DNA from: Pontibacter liquoris
GTDB taxonomy: Bacteria > Bacteroidota > Bacteroidia > Cytophagales > Hymenobacteraceae
Direction of reading: 5' to 3'
NCBI RefSeq assembly: GCF_022758235.1
Contig: NZ_JALEBG010000002.1
Coordinates: 822,886-886,885 of the forward strand
DNA: 64,000 nt
Below the pieces are notes generated by a model, which saw only the letters and a list, made by a program, of their open reading frames with translations, searched no databases and had not been told where the DNA came from. The first letter of the stretch is position 1; every line of letters begins with the position of its first letter. Both the position numbers and the translations under genes were made by a program. Positions 1 to 8,595 of the stretch are shown piece by piece.

Positions 1-1973
1 AAATACTTTGCCCGGTCTGCGGACGAGGTGCCGCCGTTGGTGATGTTTTTGGCAAGGTATGGCAGCGCGAGTCCGGTTCTGGAACGCCAGATAATATCCT
101 GGCTGGCTTTGTCTGCCAACGCGTTACCGGCTTTCTGCTGATAAGCTTTAAAGAACGTGTCCCACTGCTCGTCGGCGCCGATGCCTAAGGCTTCCAGGTA
201 CCAGCGGTCTTTGCCATCATACTGCTGCGCCAACTGCACCCAAATGGCCGGCGCCTCCGCCGACTTGTTATGGCGCAAGGCAATGGCTGCTTCGCGGCGT
301 ACCTGCGGGCTCTTGTCGTTTACCAGTTGCTTTACATACGGGATGATATCTTTAGCTTCCTGGCGGGCGATCCGCAGGCCGGTAATACGCATGTCCGGTT
401 TCTTATCTTTCAGGGCCTGTTGGATGTAGGTGTCGCTTTTACCGTCGATCTTGGCCAGCAGCCACAGGGCTCTTGCCCGCATGCGCTCGTTATCCGATTT
501 CCAGAGTTGCTGAAGGGCTGGTTCCGCTTTAGCGCCCCAGGTGTGTAGTTTGTCCCAGGCCAGGTAGCGCGTAGCCAGGTTTGGGCTCTGCAATGCTTTC
601 ACGGCTCCTTCCGGCGAGGTCAGGTCCAGCTTGGGCGTTTTGTAAGGTGTTGCCGGCGGAGCGATCCGGTAAATTCGTCCGCGATTCATGTCGGCCATTT
701 GGTGGCCACCCACACCCGGATCATACCAATCAGCCACGAAAATAGAACCGTCCGGGGCTACGCTCAGGTCGGAGGGGCGGAACCACTGGTCGCGTACGCC
801 TTCTACCAGCGGCACGATGCGGGCTTTATACCCGGCGCCGTCCTTTGTTACCGGGTACGCTCTCACCACATTGGGGCCGGCATCGGTATGGATCATCTGG
901 TTGCGGTATACTTCGGGGAGCAGGTTGCCTTCGTAGATCACCATGCCAGTAGGCGAACCGGCGCCCGTTTGCAGCAGGTTGGGTATACTTCCGGGGTCGT
1001 TCAGGTGCCAGTGCTGTTTAGGGATCTCGGTTTCCATGTTGGTGCGACGCGACCGCCAGCCGGCGCCGGTCATTTCATCCGTATACCCATAGTTGCCGAA
1101 CTCCATCACATAGTTGATGCGCACACCCTGGTTGCCATCGTCGTCGTTGTCGGACTGCCACAGCGTGCCGTAAGAGTCCACAGCGGCCTCGTAGTTGTTG
1201 CGGAAGTTGTGCGCCAGCACTTCAAACTCGGTGCCGTCCGGGTTCACCCTGAAAACCATACCCTGGCGGTAAGGCTTGCCGCTGTTGTTTACCGTTTTGC
1301 CATCCTTGTCCACCACCGGCTTTCCGTTGCGGTCCATGATTTGCTTGCCTTCGTTGCCGAAGTTGAAGTATAACTTGCCGTCCGGCCCAAAGGTGAACGA
1401 GTGGATGGCGTGGTCGTGCTGCACGCCGCCTAAGCCCGAGTAAAGCACTTCCTTTTTATCGGCCACATCATCGCCGTTGGTATCGGTAAACATAAACACG
1501 TTCGGGCTGCTGGATACGATCACTTTGTTGCCCAGTACGGCCACACCTAGGGCGGCATTGATGTCGGTGCCCTGGTAAAACACCTTAGCGGTATCGGCGC
1601 GGCCATCATTGTTTAGGTCTTCCAATATAAGGATGCGGTCGCCTTCTGCCCGTTTCGGATTGGTAGGGTTAATCTCCGGGCGGTAATTGTATGCCTCGCA
1701 CACCCACACGCGGCCTTTGGCGTCCACGTCCATGTTGGTAGGGTTGCCCATCATGGGCTCAGAGGCAAAGAGTTTTACCTGCAGGCCTTCGGCCGCTTTC
1801 AGACCCAGTTCTGCGTTCTCCGGCAGCCTTTTCTGCGCTTCGGTCAGCTTGTCGTATGCGGCATCCCGCTCAGCTTCAGATTGTTCTTTTGTAGCTGTTT
1901 GCTGCGAGTTGTTGCAAGCTGGTAAGGCCAGCACACTCAGCAGGACAGCCACTGAAAGTATATTCCTTTTCAT
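1..1973 (-). CDS. Sorbosone-dehydrogenase-like / PVC-type HEAT-repeat lipoprotein, 3' end outside window
   Basis: The frame is open from an ATG at 1973 to the window edge (657 codons, no stop), so the gene is partial. It begins MKRNILSVAVLLSVLALPACN, a lipoprotein signal with a lipobox LPAC (Cys20). Residues about 40-430 read as a six-bladed propeller of the L-sorbosone/glucose dehydrogenase type (segments such as GRVWVCEAYNYRPE, HDHAIHSFTFGPDGKLYFNFG, SIFVADWYDPGVGGHQ). From about 450 onward HEAT-like alpha repeats follow (RREAAIALRHNKS). This order matches the family called PVC-type heme-binding proteins, which usually end in a CxxCH cytochrome domain; that part would lie beyond position 1 and is not visible. 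Known family members are predicted periplasmic sugar oxidoreductases. It is codirectional with susC/susD upstream but separated by a terminator, so it may have its own promoter. Confidence 0.85.
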   Translation of the reverse strand, partial: MKRNILSVAVLLSVLALPACNNSQQTATKEQSEAERDAAYDKLTEAQKRLPENAELGLKAAEGLQVKLFASEPMMGNPTNMDVDAKGRVWVCEAYNYRPEINPTNPKRAEGDRILILEDLNNDGRADTAKVFYQGTDINAALGVAVLGNKVIVSSSPNVFMFTDTNGDDVADKKEVLYSGLGGVQHDHAIHSFTFGPDGKLYFNFGNEGKQIMDRNGKPVVDKDGKTVNNSGKPYRQGMVFRVNPDGTEFEVLAHNFRNNYEAAVDSYGTLWQSDNDDDGNQGVRINYVMEFGNYGYTDEMTGAGWRSRRTNMETEIPKQHWHLNDPGSIPNLLQTGAGSPTGMVIYEGNLLPEVYRNQMIHTDAGPNVVRAYPVTKDGAGYKARIVPLVEGVRDQWFRPSDLSVAPDGSIFVADWYDPGVGGHQMADMNRGRIYRIAPPATPYKTPKLDLTSPEGAVKALQSPNLATRYLAWDKLHTWGAKAEPALQQLWKSDNERMRARALWLLAKIDGKSDTYIQQALKDKKPDMRITGLRIARQEAKDIIPYVKQLVNDKSPQVRREAAIALRHNKSAEAPAIWVQLAQQYDGKDRWYLEALGIGADEQWDTFFKAYQQKAGNALADKASQDIIWRSRTGLALPYLAKNITNGGTSSADRAKY

Positions 1974-2213
1974 GGAAGTAAGTGTTATGGTTCAGTAATT
2001 CGATGTCTTATTTTGCTACAGGCTGCATTGCTGGCCCGTTATTTTCTGCTCCTGTAGGGAAAGCATGCTCTTTTAAGCGTCCGCTATACTATAAAATGTT
2101 TTACCTGCCTGTAATACAGCATTCTAAGAGAAGTAAGTCTACCTGAAAAGAGGACCAGGACAGTACAAACGCTTGTCTCTTTTAGGTCAATTATATCATC
2201 TAAATAAAAGGAT

Positions 2214-2256
2214 AAAGACAAGGGAGCCGGTAGCAGGAGCGGCTCTCTTGTCTTTT
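2214..2256 (-). terminator. Terminator after susC-susD
   Basis: A long hairpin lies just past the susD stop codon. The arms AAAGACAAG and CTTGTCTTT, extended by GAGCCG/CGGCTC with one imperfect pair between them, give about 16 pairs around a 10-base loop. On the minus strand it is followed by a T-rich run (CTTTATCCTTTTATTT). It should end the susCD transcript before the downstream dehydrogenase-like gene. Confidence 0.8.
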
Positions 2257-2268
2257 CTCAGGTTGAGC

Positions 2269-4056
2269 TTAATACAGCGGGTTTTGGATCAGCTTCGTGT
2301 TTCTGTTCATTTCATCCAGCTCGATTGGCAGGAAGTAAAACCGCGGATTCCATTCCCTGTCCTGTATCTTGATCTTAGAATAAGTGCGGTTGGAGATGGC
2401 ACCATTGGCAGCCATGTTTCCGGTAACGCTTACACCGGTGGCATTTTCATAAGCCTTCTCCCCGATCATCCAGCGGCGAACATCAAAGAAACGCTGTTCT
2501 TCATAGGCTAGCTCTACGCTACGTTCGTTTCTGTAACGCTCCAGCAAGGCCTGGCCGCTTTCTGTTACAGGTGGCATGCCGGCCCTGGCTCTTACCTGGT
2601 TGATGTAGGTGCGGGCTTCTTCCTCCTGGCCCAGGCCTAGGCAAGCTTCGGCATAGTTCAGCAATATCTCGGCATAGCGGAATCTGCGGAAAGGCAGCGT
2701 CTGCTTGTTATACTGATGGTCTACCTTGGGATCAATAAACTTGCGCAGGTAATACCCGGTATAGGAGCCGTTCCAATCTTCGATCGGTCCTTTGCGGGTA
2801 TCCAGGCCCGGCACCACCGTGCCATCCGGCTTTTTATAAGAGCCCACCTGCACAATGCCCAGCGGGTCTGCGGCCTGCACATCTGCCGGACGCGGGCGCC
2901 ATTGGGCACCTTCATACAGGATGCTGGCGTAAAAGCGGGGGTCGCGGTTCTCATACGGGCTGGCTTTATGGGCCGGGTTATCCCAGCTGAATTTAGTACC
3001 GTCGCTCATTTCATACCTGTCCACCAGCTGCCCTATCGGAGAGCTCTCGCCCCAGTTATGCCAGCCATTCGGGCCTGTAAACAAGCCGGGGTTCGGCGCA
3101 TCCCAGTTTCCGTTGCGCAGGTTGTCGTTAAACTGCAGGAAGATGTCTTCGGAGTTGCCATTGTTCAGGAAGATGTTGGCATAATTGGCCGTTGCTTCTT
3201 CCGGGGTGGAGGGGCTGGCTGCGCCATACAGGCTATACATGCCCAGGTCCATCACCGCTTTGGCAGCATCCTTGGCGGCCTGCCAGCGGGCGTTGCGGTC
3301 GCCGCCGGTATAGCCTACCAGTTCCGGGTTGCTATAGCCAGCTGCCCACGACGCATTGGTGTTATGCAGGTCGCTGGCGGCATATAACAGTACCCGCGAT
3401 TTCAGTGCCAGGGCCGCTCCCTGGGTTGCACGCGCTTTATCGCCGGAAGGAGACAACAAGGCCGCCGCTTTATCGCACTCTGACGCGACGAAGGAAATAA
3501 TTTCTTCATACGAATTGCGCGGAGCCGTAAAGTCGTCGTTGAGGGTGTAGGTTTTGGTGATCAGGGGCACACCGCCGTACAGGGCAGCCAGGCGATGATA
3601 GAAGTACGCTCTCAGGAAGGTTACCTCGCCGATCAACTGGTCTTTCTGCGACTGCACCTCAAAAGGAACGTCCTCTATTTTCTCCATGAACAGGTTACAG
3701 GCCCGGATATTTTTATAGGTGCTGTTCCAGGTCATATACCGCTCATGCGACACCCAGAAGCCGGGTCCGAAAACGGCCAGGTAGCTGGGTGTGATCTGGC
3801 TCTTGGTTACGTTCTCGGTTTCCCAGCCAGCGTTAAACTGCGCCTCGTCTACCAGGTTGGCCAGCATAATGGTATGGAATGGGCTTGGTATGCCCAGGTA
3901 AATGTTGTTTACAAAGGTCTCTACCAGGGCAGGGTCCTGCCAGACCGCGGCATCAGAGTAGCTTTCTAAGGGCGTTTGCTCCAGGATGTCCGGATCGCAG
4001 GAAGTAGTGCCTGCCAGTGCCAAAGCGATAAGGATGGGATATATTCTCTTTTTCAT
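2269..4056 (-). CDS. SusD/RagB-family nutrient-binding outer-membrane lipoprotein
   Basis: The 595-residue protein starts MKKRIYPILIALALAGTTSC, a lipoprotein signal with Cys20. The body has the SusD/RagB pattern: an N-terminal TPR-like helical region, a middle SusD-like part and a C-terminal RagB/SusD domain (RFRYAEILLNYAEACLGLG; ending FYFLPIELDEMNRNTKLIQNPLY-like). SusD proteins sit on the cell surface as lids over SusC channels and bind the oligosaccharide or other nutrient. The gene starts 9 bases after the susC stop, so the two are cotranscribed. The substrate cannot be read from the sequence. The following dehydrogenase-like gene hints at a sugar or glycoside. Confidence 0.95.
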   Translation of the reverse strand: MKKRIYPILIALALAGTTSCDPDILEQTPLESYSDAAVWQDPALVETFVNNIYLGIPSPFHTIMLANLVDEAQFNAGWETENVTKSQITPSYLAVFGPGFWVSHERYMTWNSTYKNIRACNLFMEKIEDVPFEVQSQKDQLIGEVTFLRAYFYHRLAALYGGVPLITKTYTLNDDFTAPRNSYEEIISFVASECDKAAALLSPSGDKARATQGAALALKSRVLLYAASDLHNTNASWAAGYSNPELVGYTGGDRNARWQAAKDAAKAVMDLGMYSLYGAASPSTPEEATANYANIFLNNGNSEDIFLQFNDNLRNGNWDAPNPGLFTGPNGWHNWGESSPIGQLVDRYEMSDGTKFSWDNPAHKASPYENRDPRFYASILYEGAQWRPRPADVQAADPLGIVQVGSYKKPDGTVVPGLDTRKGPIEDWNGSYTGYYLRKFIDPKVDHQYNKQTLPFRRFRYAEILLNYAEACLGLGQEEEARTYINQVRARAGMPPVTESGQALLERYRNERSVELAYEEQRFFDVRRWMIGEKAYENATGVSVTGNMAANGAISNRTYSKIKIQDREWNPRFYFLPIELDEMNRNTKLIQNPLY

Positions 4057-4065
4057 GATTCTTAC

Positions 4066-7000
4066 TTAAAAGGTAACTGATAGACCACCATTCACAATTT
4101 TCTGCAGCGGATACCCTTGGCCGGAGCCGGAGCCTAGTTCCGGATCAAAGTCTTTGTAATCCGGGCTGTAGGTCAGGAAGTTGTAGGCGTTCACATACAC
4201 GCGCAGCTTCTGGATGCCCCACTTCTGAGTAAACTCCGGCAGGCTGTAGCCGAGCTCCACATTCTTCAGGCGGATGTAATCTGTTTTGTGCAGCCAGTAG
4301 GTATTGCGCTGGCTCACCCAGTATTCGTTGCTGCGGTTAAAGGCGCGCGGGCCCGAGGCGTTCGGGTTCTGCTCTGTCCAGCGGTTATCATAGAAGCTCT
4401 GCAGGAAGTTTCCGATCTCGCCGGACTCTGTGCTGATGTAGTTCACGGCACCGGCTGCTCCCTGGATGAGCATGGAAAAGTCGAAGCCTTTGTAGCCCAG
4501 GCGAGCCGTGATACCGCCGGTTAGGGTCGGCGTGTTGCTCTTGTCGTTCCGAACCTTATCGTTGGCATCGATCAACCCATCGTTGTTCACATCTTCAAAG
4601 ATAATGTCGCCGGGGCGTGCGCCGGACATGTGCGGGTAGGCGTCCACGGCGGCCTGGTCTGCAAAAATGCCGATAGCCTGGTAGTACAAGTCGTTATCCG
4701 GGTTGTAAGGGTCTGTCGGGATTGGGCGCCCGGTGGTAAGCTGGTAGTCAGGGCGGCCCGGGGTTTCGTCCCAGAAGATGATCCTGTTCTTGGCATAGCC
4801 GCCGTTAAAGCCTACTTCATAAGTGAAGTCATTGCCTATCGCGTTGTCATAGATCACGCTGAAATCGAATCCTCTGTTGCCGGATTTACCAATGTTTTCC
4901 GGAGGCAGCGTCATACCGGTAGAAGCCGGAATAGAAGCATTTCTGCGCCACAGAATATTAGAGCGCAGGTTATCGAAGTAATCGAAGGTAACCGAAAGGT
5001 GGTTGTTGAGCAGCTCGGCATCAAAGCCAACGTTGCGCTGTATGGCTGACTCCCAGGTGGTGTTTTCGTTGGGCACTCGGGTCTCAAATAAGGCTGGATT
5101 AAACTTTGTTCCTCCATCCGTAACAAATGATGATCCGGGATCTGCCAGATCAAGCGTAGCCAGGTAAGCATATTCTACTAAAGCCCCTTCAAAGTACACT
5201 TGATCCCAACCCGTCTGGCCCCACGAGCCTCTTAACTTGAAGAAATTCACGGCACTTAAATTGTCTTTCCAGAAGTTTTCCTCTGACACCACATAGCCTA
5301 AGGATACGCCCGGGAAGAAGCCGAATTTATTGCCTTTTTCGAAGATGTAAGAGCCCTGGTAGCGCCATACAAACTCTGCCAGGTACTTTTCCTTATAGCC
5401 ATAGTTTACCCTGCCGAAATAATTGAGGCGGGCATTTGGAGCACCAGTACCGTTATTTGTTAAGTACTGATCGGTAGCGCCGGCAAACATCTGATCGAGG
5501 ACAGAGGAGGTGAAATTGCGGCGGTGAGCGCTGAACTTGTCCAGGCCGCCGGTTATTCTTTCCACACCGGCCAAAAAGTTTACGGAATGCGCGTCTCCAA
5601 ACGTGCGGTCATAGTTTAAGAGCCCGTTGAGCAGGATGCGCTGGTTGTCCTCCATCTCTTCTGTCAGGGCGGGGCTGTCGAAGCCTTTTTTGCCCTTGAT
5701 CAGCACCGGCTGGCCGCTGGCGTCGCGGGTGCCATCCCAGGAGTATAAGTACCAGGGCGTTTGCCAGAGCTTGCGGAAACGGAAGCCCTTGTCTATAGCG
5801 GCATTGCTGGTAACCGAGAGGCCCTGCACCCACGGGATGATCACATTCAGCTTGAAGTTGGAGTTAACTACATAGTTTTTGGTTCTGTCGTAGCCGGTTG
5901 CCTTGGTGCTTACCACCACCGGGTTATCGCCATACTCAATATCGGGACCGGGCGTGCCGTCGGGCCAGTAGGCAGGCAGGTTGGGTTTGCCCCGCATCAC
6001 CATCCGGAAGATGCCACCAGCTCCGCGGGTGGGAAAGTTGCGGTCTTCCATGCGGCCTGACAAATCTACCGCCAGGCTGATGTTCTTGGAGATGTTGCCA
6101 TCCAGGTTAGAGCGGAAATCATACTGGTTATACTTGGTGCCACTGTTGAAGTAATACCCGTCCTGTGTTCTGGAGGTAAGGGCTACATAGTAGCGCATGT
6201 TCTCGCTGCCACCGGAAATAGAGACGTTGCCTTGGTTCTGACCAGACCACGGCTTGATCACTTCCTTAAACCATTCCGTATCCGGGTGGCCCCAGGGATC
6301 GGAACCATCCCGAAACTGCTGGATATCTTCGGGGGTGAAGCGGGCTGGGTTGCCCGCATACAGGTCGATTTCATTTAGTATGGTGGCGTATTCCGCTGCG
6401 TTGGCCATATCGGGGAGCCGGGTAGGGCGGCCATAGCCCTGGTTAAACGAAGCAGTGATAGTAGGCTTGCCCACTTTGCCGCGTTTGGTGGTAACCAGTA
6501 TCACGCCGTTTGCAGCCTGCGCGCCATAAATAGCCGCAGAGGCATCTTTCAGCACTGATACGCTTTCGATGGTATTGGGGTCCAGCCTTTCCAACGAACG
6601 GCCCGGAACGCCGTCTACCACGATCAGGGGGTCTGAGCTGCCAAACGAGTTGATGCCCCGGATGCGGAGCCTGGCCCCATCATAGCCTGGCTCACCGCTG
6701 GAGCCTACGGCCGTTAAGCCCGGCAAGCGACCCGCCAGGCTGTTGGTCACGTTCAGGGCAGGTGTTTGCGTTATTTCGTCGCCTTTTACCGCTGTTACCG
6801 ATCCGGTCAGGGTCGCTTTTTTCTGCGTGCCATACCCTACCACCACTACTTCATCCAGCGCTTTGGCATCGGTGTTCAGTTGCACGTTAATGGTGGAGCG
6901 GTTGTTAATAGGCACTTCCTGCGACTGGTAGCCTATAAATGAGAAGATGAGAGTGCCGCTGCCATCCGGCACGTTGATAATATATGCGCCGTCGGCTCCT

Positions 7001-7182
7001 GTCGGGGCAGCCGTTGGCGTTCCTTTCAGCAGCACTGTTACGCCTGGCAGAGCCATGCCGCTTTCATCAGTCACTTTTCCCTGCACCGAGATGTTTCCCT
7101 GGGCAAGCGCCATTACAACAGAGGCAAAGAAAAGAGGAAATACCAGGAAGTATCTCAGTTCTTTAGGTAAATAGTGTTGCAT
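4066..7182 (-). CDS. SusC/RagA-family TonB-linked outer-membrane transporter
   Basis: The 1038-residue protein has a signal peptide ending near MALAQ (about residue 28). A carboxypeptidase-regulatory-like beta-sandwich follows (about 30-115), with a segment GKVTDESGMALPGVTVLLKG. A TonB-dependent plug comes next (about 125-235), with the typical DEVVVVGYGTQKK lead-in and the SINSFGSSDPLIVVDGVPG-type SusC motif. The rest is the beta-barrel, which ends in an aromatic residue (LSVTF). It imports nutrients across the outer membrane, powered by TonB/ExbBD, and pairs with the SusD-like lipoprotein encoded 9 bases downstream. Length is normal for the family. No SusR, hybrid sensor or sigma/anti-sigma pair is seen in the upstream 770 bases. 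Confidence 0.96.
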   Translation of the reverse strand: MQHYLPKELRYFLVFPLFFASVVMALAQGNISVQGKVTDESGMALPGVTVLLKGTPTAAPTGADGAYIINVPDGSGTLIFSFIGYQSQEVPINNRSTINVQLNTDAKALDEVVVVGYGTQKKATLTGSVTAVKGDEITQTPALNVTNSLAGRLPGLTAVGSSGEPGYDGARLRIRGINSFGSSDPLIVVDGVPGRSLERLDPNTIESVSVLKDASAAIYGAQAANGVILVTTKRGKVGKPTITASFNQGYGRPTRLPDMANAAEYATILNEIDLYAGNPARFTPEDIQQFRDGSDPWGHPDTEWFKEVIKPWSGQNQGNVSISGGSENMRYYVALTSRTQDGYYFNSGTKYNQYDFRSNLDGNISKNISLAVDLSGRMEDRNFPTRGAGGIFRMVMRGKPNLPAYWPDGTPGPDIEYGDNPVVVSTKATGYDRTKNYVVNSNFKLNVIIPWVQGLSVTSNAAIDKGFRFRKLWQTPWYLYSWDGTRDASGQPVLIKGKKGFDSPALTEEMEDNQRILLNGLLNYDRTFGDAHSVNFLAGVERITGGLDKFSAHRRNFTSSVLDQMFAGATDQYLTNNGTGAPNARLNYFGRVNYGYKEKYLAEFVWRYQGSYIFEKGNKFGFFPGVSLGYVVSEENFWKDNLSAVNFFKLRGSWGQTGWDQVYFEGALVEYAYLATLDLADPGSSFVTDGGTKFNPALFETRVPNENTTWESAIQRNVGFDAELLNNHLSVTFDYFDNLRSNILWRRNASIPASTGMTLPPENIGKSGNRGFDFSVIYDNAIGNDFTYEVGFNGGYAKNRIIFWDETPGRPDYQLTTGRPIPTDPYNPDNDLYYQAIGIFADQAAVDAYPHMSGARPGDIIFEDVNNDGLIDANDKVRNDKSNTPTLTGGITARLGYKGFDFSMLIQGAAGAVNYISTESGEIGNFLQSFYDNRWTEQNPNASGPRAFNRSNEYWVSQRNTYWLHKTDYIRLKNVELGYSLPEFTQKWGIQKLRVYVNAYNFLTYSPDYKDFDPELGSGSGQGYPLQKIVNGGLSVTF

Positions 7183-7954
7183 AGATCACATATTTAAAGG
7201 TTAAAAAATGAATAAGAAGCGTTGTAAATCCGTCAATTTCCGCTGTTGCCTCTAAGGCACAGTATTATCCCACCGGAGCAAGGAAAACCCTGTTCCGGTG
7301 CAACCCGATAACTTGTCAATCGCCGCTGAAGGGCAGATCATACTAAAGTAAAAGGAGCAGTTGCTCTGGAAATACCTTTTGATAACAGGGCCGCTTTAAA
7401 AGAGGACTTGTATCAGGCGTGTAGAAATTCTGAAAGGAGATATCGTATACTTTGTATTCTTATATCGGTATCCTGAAAATATGATTTTGATCAAGGGAGG
7501 TAATCTCTATGCGTAACTCCCCGCTTAGATAGTTTATACTTTGTTAAAAGTAGTTTATCTATATTAAAAAAGCAATACGTAACTGCTTCTAATAAGTGAG
7601 GACTTACTTTAAATAAATTTTCAAGCGGCTTGCCGGTTCATCTTGCAGTTGCTAAAATACTTACGCTGTCAGGTCTGCTGGCCCGCAGCCAGGCGCAGGC
7701 TGCCGGTTTCTGCAAGGCTTGTTTAAACCTGCTTTTTTAAGTCCTGATGCCTTCTTCTGAAAGTATAAATGCCTGGGCTATGTGTTCGGGGGGAGCGGGC
7801 TCCTGCGGATTGAATTCCATTAAGTAGCACGCAGGAGGTTGCCTTTGGATGAAGCAATATTCTTAGGCCAGCTGGTTAAGGCAATGCTTTCTGTTATGGC
7901 GGGTGTTTGCATTAATTTTACGTTCTTGTGTTTTCCTTAGCAACTCCCCGGACC
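7183..7954. other. Long spacer upstream of susC, no gene
   Basis: No credible reading frame is seen in these 770 bases between the divergent susC and yitT-like genes. The half near susC holds a strong hairpin (7271-7300) and a possible minus-strand -7 element TACTTTAG at 7350-7343. The 7380-7620 part is AT-rich, has two TATACTTTG strings (about 7446 and 7535) and the direct repeat AGTTTAT. It is probably the control region of susCD, but no operator could be assigned. Confidence 0.6.
7271..7300. promoter_or_regulatory. Hairpin in the susC leader region
   Basis: The arms CACCGGAGCAAGG and CCCTGTTCCGGTG can form 13 pairs with one mismatch and one wobble around an AAAA loop. It lies about 90-120 bases upstream of the susC start and no T-run follows on either strand, so it does not look like a simple terminator. 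An mRNA leader structure or a protein-binding site is possible. Confidence 0.45.
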
Positions 7955-8575
7955 ATGCGCGAAAAGGCGATCCAGTATGCATTCTTTTTTTCCGGCCTGC
8001 TCTTGTTTGGCCTGGGCAACGCCATTGCCGTGAAAGTAAAATACCTGGGCCTGCACCCCTGGGAGGTGCTGAACGTGGCGCTTTTTCAGAAATTCGGCTA
8101 CAGCATTGGTACCTGGAGCACACTAACCGGCTTGCTGCTGATCTCGGTTTCGTGGTTTGTGAACCGGAAGTATGTCAACATCGGCACCTTTCTTAACGCG
8201 CTGCTCATCGGCCCTATCATGGACTTTTTCCTGTGGCTGGGGGTGCTGCCCGAGGCATCGCATACCAGCTTAGATTATGTGCAGCTGGCCTGTGCCATCG
8301 TGGTGGTAGGCGTTGCCGGCGGCTTGTATGTGGCGGGCGGTATTGGCGCTGGCCCGCGCGACGGGTTTATGCTTTCCTTATCCGACCGCACCAAACTTTC
8401 CGTTAGCAAGGCGCGCATCCTGGTCGAGTCGGTGGTGATCTGCGTGGGCCTGCTGCTTGGCGGGCCGGTTTTTATTGCCACTTTCTTTTACTCCTTCATT
8501 CAGAGCCCCATTTTCCAGGTCATGCTCAAATTCTTTGGCAGGCTCCGCGTTTCGCTCACAGAAGAAAAGCTGTAA
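7955..8575 (+). CDS. YczE/YyaS/YitT-family integral membrane protein
   Basis: The ATG at 7955 gives 206 residues (MREKAIQYAFFFSGLLLFGLG). A GTG at 7928 would add nine residues, but the ATG leads straight into the first membrane segment and is preferred. There are about five hydrophobic segments, and the motif GGLYVAGGIGAGPRDGFMLSL is characteristic of the YczE/YitT family. The function of this family is poorly known; some members sit beside transporters or regulators. The gene is convergent with the thioredoxin-NHL gene, with 20 bases between the stop codons. Confidence 0.85.
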   Translation: MREKAIQYAFFFSGLLLFGLGNAIAVKVKYLGLHPWEVLNVALFQKFGYSIGTWSTLTGLLLISVSWFVNRKYVNIGTFLNALLIGPIMDFFLWLGVLPEASHTSLDYVQLACAIVVVGVAGGLYVAGGIGAGPRDGFMLSLSDRTKLSVSKARILVESVVICVGLLLGGPVFIATFFYSFIQSPIFQVMLKFFGRLRVSLTEEKL

Positions 8576-8595
8576 CTATAAGTATAAGGCTGGGG

